From Clostridiaceae bacterium (GTDB lineage Bacteria; Bacillota; Clostridia; DSM-8532), in the NCBI GenBank assembly GCA_012521615.1, contig JAAYMA010000048.1, forward strand, positions 1 to 64,000: DNA of 64,000 bases, read 5' to 3'. The translations under genes were made by a program, and so were the position numbers. Shown one piece after another: positions 48,408-56,899 of the stretch. Positions within the stretch are counted from its first letter, which is position 1, and every line of letters begins with the position of its first letter. Below the pieces are notes generated by a model that saw only the letters and a list, made by a program, of their open reading frames with translations, had not been told where the DNA came from and did no database searches.

Positions 48408-48989
48408 ATGCTGAATTTTATATGGGCATTTATGATTTTCATAGGTGTAGTAACCGGCCTTTTACTTGGCAGAACCAAAGAAATCTCGGATGCTGTCCTT
48501 GCAAGCTGTGTTGATTCAATAGAACTGGTCATAACAATGATGGGGGCCATGTGTTTATGGTCGGGTATTATGAGAGTTGCTGAAAAAGCAGGTCTGGTTA
48601 ACAGCCTTGCCAGGCTTCTTAAAGGAGTATTTCGTTTTCTTTTCCCCGGGATACCAAAGGATCATCCTGCCAATGGTGCTGTTGCAGTAAGTATAAGTGC
48701 TGATCTGCTGGGATTGGGAAGTGCAGCCACACCTCTTGGAATTATGGCCATGAAAGAACTTTCAAAAGCCAATGGTAATTCTCCTGTGGCCAGCAATGCC
48801 ATGGTGATGTTTGGTGTCTTAAATGCTGTTTGTATTCAATTGATACCTTCCACTGTTCTTATAATAAGACAGCAGGCGGGATCCCTGAATCCGTCGTCCA
48901 TATTGCCCAATGTGTGGATATCATCTGTCGCCTCAATGATGGCAGGTATTATTGCAGCAAAATTAATGGAGAGGAGAGACAGTCTCTAA
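48408..48989 (+). CDS. spmA: Spore maturation protein A
   Basis: A polytopic membrane protein of 193 residues required with SpmB for full spore core dehydration and heat resistance. It begins MLNFIWAFMIFIGVVTGLLL and has several membrane helices, with MGAMCLWSGIMRVAEKAGLV and LLGLGSAATPLGIMAMKEL typical of the nucleoside-recognition (Gate) domain. The ATG after GGGAAGGTTAT was chosen over an upstream GTG. It is followed without a gap by spmB. A sigma-E promoter would be expected but I could not identify one. Confidence 0.93.
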   Translation: MLNFIWAFMIFIGVVTGLLLGRTKEISDAVLASCVDSIELVITMMGAMCLWSGIMRVAEKAGLVNSLARLLKGVFRFLFPGIPKDHPANGAVAVSISADLLGLGSAATPLGIMAMKELSKANGNSPVASNAMVMFGVLNAVCIQLIPSTVLIIRQQAGSLNPSSILPNVWISSVASMMAGIIAAKLMERRDSL

Positions 48990-49508
48990 ATGATAGATTT
49001 TATCTCAAGATTTTCTGTACCCGGCATTATATTATTTATAGTTTTAATAGGTTACTTAAGGAAAGTGCCTGTTTTTGATGTATTTGTTGAAGGTGCAAAG
49101 GAGGGGGCAAGGGCAGCTTTTGATGTTCTGCCTGTAATGGTGGGAATTCTTGCAGCAGTTTCATTACTGAATGCCTCAGGCTTTATTGATATCCTTGCCA
49201 ACCTGATTGAAAAGCCATTAAGCTTATTTGGAATTCCGCCGGAAATAGTTCCGATTTTAATCATACGTCCATTTTCAGGCAGTGCGTCTTTAGGTTTGTT
49301 TACCCAGCAGATAAAAGTCTTTGGGGCTGACAGTTATTTAGGTAAAGTTATCTCAACTATTATGGGTTCAAGTGAAACTGTTCTTTATACGCTTCCTGTA
49401 TATTTCGGTGCGGCAAACGTGAAAAACACACGCCACGCCTTAGCCGCATCTCTTATTGCGTCTTACTTTGGAATGCTGGTTTCGGTTTATATATGTAAAG
49501 TCCTTTAA
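48990..49508 (+). CDS. spmB: Spore maturation protein B
   Basis: A 172-residue membrane protein with the same Gate-type fold as SpmA, acting in the same process. Motifs include EGAKEGARAAFDVLPVMVGI, IIRPFSGSASLGLFTQQI and IMGSSETVLYTLPVYFGA. Its ATG directly follows the spmA stop, with GGAGAGGAGAG inside spmA as ribosome binding site. The stop codon lies in a 14-base tandem duplication. Confidence 0.94.
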   Translation: MIDFISRFSVPGIILFIVLIGYLRKVPVFDVFVEGAKEGARAAFDVLPVMVGILAAVSLLNASGFIDILANLIEKPLSLFGIPPEIVPILIIRPFSGSASLGLFTQQIKVFGADSYLGKVISTIMGSSETVLYTLPVYFGAANVKNTRHALAASLIASYFGMLVSVYICKVL

Positions 49509-49524
49509 TAAAAGTCCTTTAATA
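49497..49524 (+). repeat. Perfect 14-base tandem duplication at the spmB stop
   Basis: AAAGTCCTTTAATA occurs twice head to tail. The first copy contains the last codons and stop of spmB; the second lies just beyond it. Confidence 0.9.
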
Positions 49525-49672
49525 AATGAATAATTCTTTTATACATATCTGAATTTCTTAGCTGATCAAAAGCAAACTAATTATCACCTTCTTTTATGCT
49601 GTGCAATATGATGATATTACAGAAAACAAAAATATTGTTCGGTGGGGGCTGTACCAAAAGAGGAGGGTGAGT

Positions 49673-50446
49673 ATGTCAAAAGAAGATATTGTCAGGGTTG
49701 AACATGTCGGGATGAAATACCAGTCTGTTAATGGTGAAATAGATGCAATACAAGATGTATCTTTTACTGTAAAAAAAGGTGAATTCGTTGGTATTGTAGG
49801 TCCAAGCGGTTGTGGAAAATCAACACTACTTTCTATTATTTCCGGGCTTTTAAGACCAAGTCAGGGAAAGGTTTTCATTAATGATGAAGAAGTAGTAAAG
49901 ACATCTGAAAAAGTAGGCTATATGCTTCAAAAAGATCATCTTTTTGATTGGCGTACAATATATCAGAATGTAATTTTGGGGCTGGAGATAAGGAAAAATC
50001 TCACAAATGAAAACAAAGAGTATGTCCTGCATCTCTTAAAAACCTATGGTCTTTATGAATTCAAAGACAAATCCCCGAAACAGCTATCAGGAGGAATGCG
50101 TCAACGTGCGGCATTAATCCGTACTCTCGCTGTTAAACCAGAAATTTTGCTTTTAGATGAAGCGTTCTCCGCATTGGATTACCAAACCAGACTGGTTGTA
50201 ACTGAAGATATTTACAGCATTATTAAAAGTGAGGGTAAAACTGCTATTATGGTCACTCATGATATCTCTGAAAGTATCAGTATGTCTGACAGAGTTATTG
50301 TTTTAACCAAAAGACCTGCGACCATAAAAAATGTTTATGAAATAGACCTGGGCTGCCCAAACAGGACACCGCTGAAATGCAGGGAGGCTCCAAAATTCAG
50401 AGAGTATTTCAATGCTATATGGAAGGAGCTGGATGTACATGTATGA
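49673..50446 (+). CDS. ABC transporter ATPase, SsuB/TauB type
   Basis: A 257-residue ATP-binding subunit with Walker A GPSGCGKSTLL, Q-loop MLQKDHLFDWRT, signature LSGGMRQRAAL, Walker B LLLDEAF and the switch His in VTHDI. The best fit is the nitrate/sulfonate/taurine (SsuB) group. GAGGAGGGTGAGT precedes the ATG. It overlaps the permease gene by a few bases, and the binding protein gene follows, giving a complete importer. No riboswitch is visible upstream, so substrate is not indicated. Confidence 0.93.
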   Translation: MSKEDIVRVEHVGMKYQSVNGEIDAIQDVSFTVKKGEFVGIVGPSGCGKSTLLSIISGLLRPSQGKVFINDEEVVKTSEKVGYMLQKDHLFDWRTIYQNVILGLEIRKNLTNENKEYVLHLLKTYGLYEFKDKSPKQLSGGMRQRAALIRTLAVKPEILLLDEAFSALDYQTRLVVTEDIYSIIKSEGKTAIMVTHDISESISMSDRVIVLTKRPATIKNVYEIDLGCPNRTPLKCREAPKFREYFNAIWKELDVHV

Positions 50447-51257
50447 TAATAATAATTTGTCGCCTGAAAGAATCAAATATCTGAAAAAAATCAAAAGGCA
50501 GAAAATTGCAACATGGTCCATAAGGCTCTTAATACTGGTATTGTTTTTTGCTGTCTGGGAAGTGGCGGCGAACTTAAAATTAATAGATACCTTTGTTACA
50601 AGTCAGCCATCCAGAATGGTTAAGACACTTGTAAATCTATATAAGGGAGGAGATCTCTTTTTACATATAGGAGTAACATGTTTGGAAACTGTTGCAGGAT
50701 TTATAATAGGTACGATATTGGGAACTTTAATTGCTGTTATGTTGTGGTGGTCGGATTTTGCATCCCGTGTGATGGAACCCTACCTTGTGGTATTAAACAG
50801 TCTGCCCAAGGTTGCATTAGGACCAATATTTATTATATGGATTGGTGCCGGACCTTCAGCCATTATTGCTATGGCTTTGGCTATATCACTCATAGTTACA
50901 ATCCTGGAAGTTCTAAATGCCTTTATACATACAGATGAAGAAAAGATCAAACTTGTCGAGACTTTTGGGGCAAATCGTCTGCAGGTCTTTACAAAAGTGG
51001 TTTTCCCTTCAAATATACCTGCCATGATAAATGCACTTAAAGTGAATGTCGGACTTTCCTGGGTAGGTGTTATAACTGGTGAGTTCCTGGTGTCAAAAGC
51101 CGGATTGGGATACCTTATAGTCTACGGCGGACAGGTATTCCAGCTTGATTTGGTCATGACAAGTGTCATTATTCTGGCAGTTGCAGCGGCTCTTATGTAC
51201 CAGGGCGTGGTCTTGTTACAAAAAAGACTGGCAGGAAGGCAGGCTTCAGACAAATAA
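50433..51257 (+). CDS. ABC transporter permease, SsuC/TauC type
   Basis: About 274 residues with six predicted membrane helices; it starts with a basic cytoplasmic segment and helix IRLLILVLFFAVWEVAANL. The EAA loop that contacts the ATPase reads VETFGANRLQVFTKVVFPSN. The start was taken at an ATG four bases after GGAAGGAG; the ATG six bases further on is equally possible. Either overlaps the ATPase gene, showing translational coupling. Confidence 0.92.
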   Translation: MYMYDNNNLSPERIKYLKKIKRQKIATWSIRLLILVLFFAVWEVAANLKLIDTFVTSQPSRMVKTLVNLYKGGDLFLHIGVTCLETVAGFIIGTILGTLIAVMLWWSDFASRVMEPYLVVLNSLPKVALGPIFIIWIGAGPSAIIAMALAISLIVTILEVLNAFIHTDEEKIKLVETFGANRLQVFTKVVFPSNIPAMINALKVNVGLSWVGVITGEFLVSKAGLGYLIVYGGQVFQLDLVMTSVIILAVAAALMYQGVVLLQKRLAGRQASDK

Positions 51258-51350
51258 TTTAAGAAGTTTTTGTATAAAGAAGTGTAAGAAAAGGAAATGA
51301 AGGCAAGCCATTAATAAATGGCATAAAAATTTATTAAAAGGAGTGATAGA

Positions 51351-52358
51351 ATGAAAAAATTAGGTCTTATCTTTGTTACCATACTTTTATTACTGTCTAT
51401 TATCCTTGCAGGATGTCAAAATTCAAAAGATGGCAAAATAAAAATAACATTGAATGAGGTAACGAGATCTGTATTCTATTCCCCTCAGTATGTAGCAATG
51501 AGCAAAGGATTTTTTGAGGAAGAAGGTTTAGAAATTGAAACCGTAACTGGTCAGGGAGCCGACAAAGTTATGACCGCAGTTGTATCGGGACAGGTGGATA
51601 TAGGTTTTTCCGGACCTGAAGCATGTGTATATGTATATAATGAGGGTAAAGAAGATTACGCTGTAGTCTTTGCACAGCTTACCAAAAGAGATGGCTCCTT
51701 TTTGGTAGGAAGGGAGCCCGAGCCCGATTTCAAATGGGAGAATTTAAGAGGGAAATATATAATTGGCGGAAGAAAGGGTGGCGTTCCGCTGATGACATTG
51801 GAATATGTACTTAAACAGCATGGCCTTGTTCCTAATGTCGATTTAACAGTGGATACCAGCATACAGTTTGCAGTAATGGCGGGCGCCTTTACCGGGGGGA
51901 TAGGAGATTATGTTACATTATTTGAGCCTACCGCCACAATGCTGGAACAGGAACAAAAGGGTTATGTGCTGGCTTCTATAGGGCAGGAGAGCGGTGAGAT
52001 ACCCTATACATGCTATTACGCAAGAAAGAGTTACATAGAGCAGAATCCTGAGATCATTCAAAAATTCACCAATGCTATTTATAAAGGACAATTATGGTGT
52101 GATACCCATACACCAGGAGAAATTGCGGAAGTTATCCATGAATTTTTCCCTGATACCGATATAGAAACACTTGAAGCTGTTGCAAAGCGTTATAAGGAAA
52201 TAGATGCATGGAACCAGGATCCCATTTTGAAAGAAGATTCTCTTAACCGTCTGCAGGATGTAATGGAGGAAGCAGGTGAGCTCAATGTAAGAGCCCCCTA
52301 TGATAAAATTGTGACTACCTCTTTTGCAGAACAGGCAATAAAAGAAATCAAAAAATAA
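51351..52358 (+). CDS. ABC transporter substrate-binding lipoprotein, NMT1/SsuA-like
   Basis: A 335-residue lipoprotein. Signal sequence with lipobox LILAGC-type (SIILAGCQNS) gives a membrane-anchored cysteine. The NMT1/SsuA-like fold shows SPQYVAMSKGFFEEEGLEIE, MTAVVSGQVDIGFSGPEA and IGGRKGGVPLMTLEYVLKQH. Such proteins bind sulfonates, nitrate or pyrimidine precursors; the ligand cannot be told here. AAAAGGAGTGATAGA precedes the ATG. A terminator follows. Confidence 0.92.
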   Translation: MKKLGLIFVTILLLLSIILAGCQNSKDGKIKITLNEVTRSVFYSPQYVAMSKGFFEEEGLEIETVTGQGADKVMTAVVSGQVDIGFSGPEACVYVYNEGKEDYAVVFAQLTKRDGSFLVGREPEPDFKWENLRGKYIIGGRKGGVPLMTLEYVLKQHGLVPNVDLTVDTSIQFAVMAGAFTGGIGDYVTLFEPTATMLEQEQKGYVLASIGQESGEIPYTCYYARKSYIEQNPEIIQKFTNAIYKGQLWCDTHTPGEIAEVIHEFFPDTDIETLEAVAKRYKEIDAWNQDPILKEDSLNRLQDVMEEAGELNVRAPYDKIVTTSFAEQAIKEIKK

Positions 52359-52402
52359 ATTATTGCTATCACTGATAAAACAGATATCGTATAAAATCCA
52401 GA

Positions 52403-52446
52403 AAAAAGACTGCCGGAAAATTTGTTTTCAGGCAGTCTTTTTTTTG
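52403..52446 (+). terminator. Intrinsic terminator of the ABC transporter operon
   Basis: AAAGACTGCC and GGCAGTCTTT, with an inner GGAAAA/TTTTC pairing, are followed by a run of at least eight T. Confidence 0.93.
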
Positions 52447-52547
52447 GTGTGTCAGGCATAAAAAGACTGTTTATAACAAGTTTCAATACTTATTGACAAA
52501 GGAATTACCATCTGATAGTATTATCATGTCAATTGAATAGGGAACAA

Positions 52548-52616
52548 ACTCATATAATTCTGCCGATATGGGGCGGAAGTATCTACCAAACAACCTTAAA
52601 TTGTTTGACTATGAGT
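52548..52616 (+). ncRNA. Purine riboswitch, guanine class
   Basis: P1 is ACTCATA/TATGAGT. The core shows ATAATTCTGCCGATATGGGG, then GTATCTACC and a P3 hairpin closed around CCTTAAA, all matching the purine aptamer. The discriminating base before TAT is C (at 52609), as in guanine/hypoxanthine-binding members, not the U of adenine riboswitches. It lies about 345 bases before the purine permease gene, with a terminator in between. Confidence 0.93.
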
Positions 52617-52737
52617 GAAATTATTAATGCTGGAGATATCAGCATTCCGTGTAGACTTGATTTAAGTTGCTCATTTAATTGTAGCAAAGCTTTGCAGGTT
52701 TGCTGGAGGTGTGATATCTGCGCGGTTATGCCGATTT

Positions 52738-52776
52738 AAAGCAAATAGATTTCACTTGTAATCTATTTGCTTTTTT
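52738..52776 (+). terminator. Terminator of the riboswitch expression platform
   Basis: AAGCAAATAGATT and AATCTATTTGCTT form a 13-pair stem followed by six T. It is about 120 bases after the aptamer. Between them are an AATGCTG/CAGCATT hairpin (52626-52646) and the palindrome GCAAAGCTTTGC (52684-52695). The 184 bases after it, up to the gene, hold an AATATGCATA/TATGCATATT inverted repeat and no gene. Confidence 0.88.
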
Positions 52777-52960
52777 AGTTTATACCAGAAAAATTATGAA
52801 TATGCATATGGAATGCAGTATATGGTTTCAGACAATACTAAGAATTAGCTATGCATATTGGAAGTTTTTATGGTATTCGACCTATACAATTGAACAAACT
52901 TAATTAATTTCTATACACTTAGAAAATTAAGTGATAAATAATTTCAGGAGGGGAAAACCT

Positions 52961-54382
52961 ATGGGATTTCTTGAGAAAAAATTCCATCTAAAAGAAAGTG
53001 GTACTAATGTACGTACCGAGTTTGTTGCAGGATTGACAACATTTGTTACTATGGCTTATATAATCATGGTCAATCCCAGCATACTTGAACAATCAGGCAT
53101 GCCTTGGGGTGCTGTATTCCTCGCGACTATTATTGCATCAATAATTGGAACACTCGTAATGGGGCTGGTGGCTAATGTTCCTTATGCACAGGCTCCTGGT
53201 ATGGGACTTAATGCATTCTTTGTATTCACTGTAGTTATCGGTCTCAAATTCACCTGGCAGGAAGCACTAGCCATGGTATTTATCTGTGGTCTTATCAATA
53301 TTTTTATTACTGTAACCAAGATTCGTAAATTAATCATTAAAGCAATTCCTGAAAGTCTGCAAAATGCGATTGGCGGCGGAATAGGTATTTTCATAGCTTA
53401 TATAGGTATTAAAAGTGCAGGACTTCTCAATTTTACCTCAGATCCGGGAACCTATGTTCAGTTAGGTGAAGGCGGCACAGTTATTGCAAATTCAAGTGCA
53501 GTTCCCGCTATCGTTCCATTAAATACTCCTGGTGTTCTGCTTGCTATTTTCGGTATCGTTCTTACATTCATTCTTCTTGTTTGTAATGTCAAAGGCGCTA
53601 TTTTGATCGGTATAGCAGCAACTGCAATTCTTGGAATTCCTCTGGGTGTTACTCAGATGGGAGATACCATCAGCTTTTCAGAGGCTTTATCACAGCTTCC
53701 TGAGACTATGTTTGCAGCTTTTGGTAATCCGGGTTTGTTATCGCTGTTTAGTGATCCAAGCAGAATTCCTCTGGTGTTAATGACAATTTTTGCATTCAGC
53801 TTGTCAGATACTTTTGATACCATCGGTACTTTCATTGGAACAGGCAGAAGAAGCGGAATATTTGATGAAAAGGACGAAGAGGCTCTCTTCAGCAGCACAG
53901 GCTTTAAGTCCAAAATGGATAAGGCTCTGTTTGCCGATGCTACCGCTACTTCAATAGGTGCTATCTTTGGTACCTCCAATACCACCACCTATGTTGAGAG
54001 CGCTGCAGGTATTGGTGCTGGAGGACGTACAGGTTTGACAAGTGTTTTTGTGGCAATCTTTTTCGCACTTAGTGCTTTCTTTGCCCCTGTTATCAGTGCT
54101 ATTCCTGCCGAGGCAACCTCTGCAGCTCTGATTGCTGTTGGTATAATGATGCTGTCTGCATTCAAGGATATTAAATGGGATGATCTGGCTGAAGCCATTC
54201 CGGCATTCTTTGCAGGTATCTTCATGGCATTGTGCTACAGCATTTCCTACGGTATTGCCACAGGTTTCATTTTCTATTGCATAGTAAAAGTGTTCAAACG
54301 CGAGGCCAAGGATATCAATCCTGTTCTGTGGGTATCAGTTATCTTGTTTATAATTAACTTTGCCATTCTTGCAATTATCTAA
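52961..54382 (+). CDS. pbuG: NCS2-family purine permease (PbuG/AzgA type)
   Basis: A 473-residue inner-membrane transporter for hypoxanthine, guanine or adenine. Motifs include MAYIIMVNPSILEQSGMPWG, YAQAPGMGLNAFFVF, AIGGGIGIFIAYIGI, FSDPSRIPLVLMTIFAFSLS, LFADATATSIGAIFGTSNTT (the substrate-site region typical of the AzgA-like subgroup) and SAAGIGAGGRTGLTS. About 12-14 hydrophobic segments are present. CAGGAGGGG precedes the ATG. Control by the guanine-class riboswitch agrees with purine transport. Confidence 0.94.
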   Translation: MGFLEKKFHLKESGTNVRTEFVAGLTTFVTMAYIIMVNPSILEQSGMPWGAVFLATIIASIIGTLVMGLVANVPYAQAPGMGLNAFFVFTVVIGLKFTWQEALAMVFICGLINIFITVTKIRKLIIKAIPESLQNAIGGGIGIFIAYIGIKSAGLLNFTSDPGTYVQLGEGGTVIANSSAVPAIVPLNTPGVLLAIFGIVLTFILLVCNVKGAILIGIAATAILGIPLGVTQMGDTISFSEALSQLPETMFAAFGNPGLLSLFSDPSRIPLVLMTIFAFSLSDTFDTIGTFIGTGRRSGIFDEKDEEALFSSTGFKSKMDKALFADATATSIGAIFGTSNTTTYVESAAGIGAGGRTGLTSVFVAIFFALSAFFAPVISAIPAEATSAALIAVGIMMLSAFKDIKWDDLAEAIPAFFAGIFMALCYSISYGIATGFIFYCIVKVFKREAKDINPVLWVSVILFIINFAILAII

Positions 54383-54395
54383 ATCAAAGTACATT

Positions 54396-54435
54396 AACAT
54401 ATGCTCCGCCTGATTGTCCGGGCGGAGCATATGTT
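54396..54435 (+). terminator. Hairpin after the purine permease gene
   Basis: AACATATGCTCCGCC and GGCGGAGCATATGTT form a 15-pair stem; the T-tract is short. Confidence 0.8.
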
Positions 54436-54499
54436 TAATATCCGGATTTTATGTTGTTTTCAGAAATAGACTGAAACAAAATAAATTAGTAAGATTTGC

Positions 54500-54538
54500 C
54501 TGGCAGATAGTCATTTTGATGATCTGCCAGTTTGTTTT
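54500..54538 (+). terminator. Second terminator before the two-component system
   Basis: CTGGCAGAT and ATCTGCCAG enclose a short inner TCA/TGA pairing and are followed by TTTGTTTT. Confidence 0.75.
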
Positions 54539-54645
54539 ATGTATTTAGATGTGTATTTTAAACAGCTTGAATTTTGCAAATGATTAAGTGATAATGGTGT
54601 CAAAGTGGATTAAACATAAGATCTCTTTAGGAAAGAGGTGCAGTG

Positions 54646-55326
54646 ATGAGTGCACATGTGCTTGTTGTAGATGATGATATAAATATTTGCGAGATAATCA
54701 GGATGTACCTGGAAAAAGATAATTTCAAAGTAACGCTTTGCCATGATGGCAAAAAAGCGATGGAAGAGTTTAAGGATAAAGCGCCTGACATTGTCATTCT
54801 TGATATTATGCTTCCCGGAATGGACGGATGGCAGGTATGCCGGGAAATAAGGAAGGTAAGTTCTATTCCGATTATAATGCTTTCAGCCAAGGATGAAACA
54901 TTCAACAAGGTATTAGGTCTGGAGCTGGGTGCCGACGATTATATGGTAAAACCCTTTGAGCCTAAAGAATTAATAGCCCGTATACGGGCAGTCTTAAGAA
55001 GGTATGAACATCATGAGGAAGCTCCGCTTCAGATTGTGTTTCCCGGGCTTGTTATCAATAAATCAAATTATACGGTGAAATTAAATGGAAAAGAATTGAA
55101 CCTTCCCCCGAAAGAACTTGAACTTTTGTATTTTCTTGCTTCAAATCCCAATAAGGTTTTTACCCGGGAACAGCTTTTGGAAAATGTTTGGGGGTTTGAT
55201 TTTTACGGAGACACCAGAACTGTTGATGTACACATAAAAAGATTGAGGGAGAAATTAGAATCCGGACAGAATAAATGGCAGATAAAAACAGTATGGGGAG
55301 TAGGTTATAAATTTGAGGTGAAATGA
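54646..55326 (+). CDS. OmpR-family response regulator
   Basis: A 226-residue regulator. The receiver domain has VVDDDINICE, the phospho-acceptor D53 in VILDIMLPGMDGW, MLSAKDE and DYMVKPFEP. The winged-helix C-terminal domain has LPPKELELLYFLASNPNKVF and TVDVHIKRLREKLE. GAAAGAGGTG precedes the ATG; a GTG one codon earlier is possible. It overlaps the kinase gene and, with htrA next, suggests a response to envelope stress. Confidence 0.95.
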   Translation: MSAHVLVVDDDINICEIIRMYLEKDNFKVTLCHDGKKAMEEFKDKAPDIVILDIMLPGMDGWQVCREIRKVSSIPIIMLSAKDETFNKVLGLELGADDYMVKPFEPKELIARIRAVLRRYEHHEEAPLQIVFPGLVINKSNYTVKLNGKELNLPPKELELLYFLASNPNKVFTREQLLENVWGFDFYGDTRTVDVHIKRLREKLESGQNKWQIKTVWGVGYKFEVK

Positions 55327-56804
55327 TGATAAGAACATTATTCGGAAAAATTCTTACAATTGTCTTGCTTGTCCTTATCATCAGTTTCACCATAACCGGT
55401 TTTCTGATGAATGCCGGTCTTAAAAACATGATTGCTGATCAAAAAGCAGAGCAATTGGATAATATCTCTGAAAAGGTGATTGCTGCTCTGGAAACCCTGT
55501 TGAGAAGCAATACAATAAGGGATCCCTTTTTATTCAACAGTTTCATCCAGATACTCGCCGATAATACAGACACTATTATATGGATATTAAGAGAAGACGG
55601 TGCAATTCTATTTTACTCCAATATCCCGGGATATGTTGCCGATAAATTGGAAATTACTGAAGACGGCCGCCCGAAACTGCCGGATGAGCGGCAGTTTACA
55701 GGATTTGTCCAGGAGTATTCGACCGGTGATTTTTACGGTCTTTTTGAAAGTTCCGGTGTTGATTGGATAACCAGAAGTGAGTATTTTAAACTGACAGGAA
55801 TTCCGCCTTATAATCTGAATGCAAAAATTCTTGTGATGATTCATGCCCAATTGCCGTCAGTTTTCAGTACGAAATCATCAGTTTTTATAATTTTCATTCT
55901 CTCAGGTCTGGTTGGTTCTTTTATATCATTCCTCTTTGTAGCTCTTCTTTCGCGCCGGATTGTAAGACCCGTTAAACAAATGAAGGATATTGCAAAAAGA
56001 GTGGCTTCAGGCGAATTTGGCGAACAAATAACTGTTAAGGGCAGGGATGAAATAGCAGAGCTGTCTGAAAGCTTTAATAATATGGTGGTTTCCCTTAAGA
56101 ATCTTGAACAGATGAGACGTGACTTTATAGGAAATGTGAGCCATGAGCTTCGCACGCCAATTACAACAATTAAGGGTTTTGTAGAAGGAATCCTCGATGG
56201 AGTAATTGAAGAAGAACGCCAGGCTGAGTATCTGTCTATAGTCAGAGATGAAGTAAGAAGAATGCAAAATCTTGTAAATGACCTGTTGGATCTTGCCAAA
56301 ATGCAGGGTGGCGAGACAAAGCTCAACATATCTGTTTTTGATGTAAATGAACTTGTCAGGCGTTGTGTAATTAGTCTTCAACAAATGTTTATAGAAAAGA
56401 ATCTGGAATTCAATGCGGATTTCGAACAGGAAAAAATGCTTGTCAAAGCTGATAAAGAAGCTATTCAAAGGGTTATCATAAATCTGCTTCATAATGCAAT
56501 TAAATTTACGCCTGAAAGTGGCAGAATAACAGTAAGAACATTATTGTCAAGAGATAAGGTAACTGTATCGGTGGAAGATACAGGCAAAGGAATACCCGAA
56601 AATGAGCTGAAAAATATATTTGAAAGATTTTACAAAACTGACAAATCGCGGAGCGAAGATCGGGCAGGAGTTGGACTCGGTCTTGCCATAGTCAAAAATA
56701 TAATTATGTCTCACAATGAGACAATAAAAGTGGAAAGTAAAGAAGGAGATGGATCCAAGTTTATTTTTACCTTGCGTAGTGCATCACTTACTGACACATA
56801 CTAA
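55323..56804 (+). CDS. Membrane sensor histidine kinase
   Basis: A 493-residue kinase with two membrane helices (about 8-30 and 180-205) flanking an extracytoplasmic sensor domain, then a HAMP linker (about 205-255) and the H-box GNVSHELRTPITTIKGF with H274. The ATPase domain has LHNAIKFTPESG (N), EDTGKGIPENEL (G1), ERFYKTDKSRS (F) and GVGLGLAIVKNI (G2). Its ATG overlaps the regulator stop, giving a coupled pair. The architecture resembles envelope-stress kinases such as CssS, though the signal is unknown. Confidence 0.95.
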   Translation: MMIRTLFGKILTIVLLVLIISFTITGFLMNAGLKNMIADQKAEQLDNISEKVIAALETLLRSNTIRDPFLFNSFIQILADNTDTIIWILREDGAILFYSNIPGYVADKLEITEDGRPKLPDERQFTGFVQEYSTGDFYGLFESSGVDWITRSEYFKLTGIPPYNLNAKILVMIHAQLPSVFSTKSSVFIIFILSGLVGSFISFLFVALLSRRIVRPVKQMKDIAKRVASGEFGEQITVKGRDEIAELSESFNNMVVSLKNLEQMRRDFIGNVSHELRTPITTIKGFVEGILDGVIEEERQAEYLSIVRDEVRRMQNLVNDLLDLAKMQGGETKLNISVFDVNELVRRCVISLQQMFIEKNLEFNADFEQEKMLVKADKEAIQRVIINLLHNAIKFTPESGRITVRTLLSRDKVTVSVEDTGKGIPENELKNIFERFYKTDKSRSEDRAGVGLGLAIVKNIIMSHNETIKVESKEGDGSKFIFTLRSASLTDTY

Positions 56805-56899
56805 TGTTAACATTTTATTCATAACTAATTAAAAAGTTTGGTTTAATATATATGTGGAAATATCTTAAAAAATATTGGAAAGAAAGGGGTAGGCAGTTT

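Noticed and set aside
49509-49672. TPP riboswitch before the NMT1/SsuA-type ABC transporter
   Set aside because: No CTGAGA or ACCC...GATC core; the GGTGGGGGCTGTACC stretch is not a match.
52533-52739. Open frame of 68 codons upstream of the purine permease
   Set aside because: It runs straight through the riboswitch aptamer, has no ribosome binding site and no recognisable protein character.
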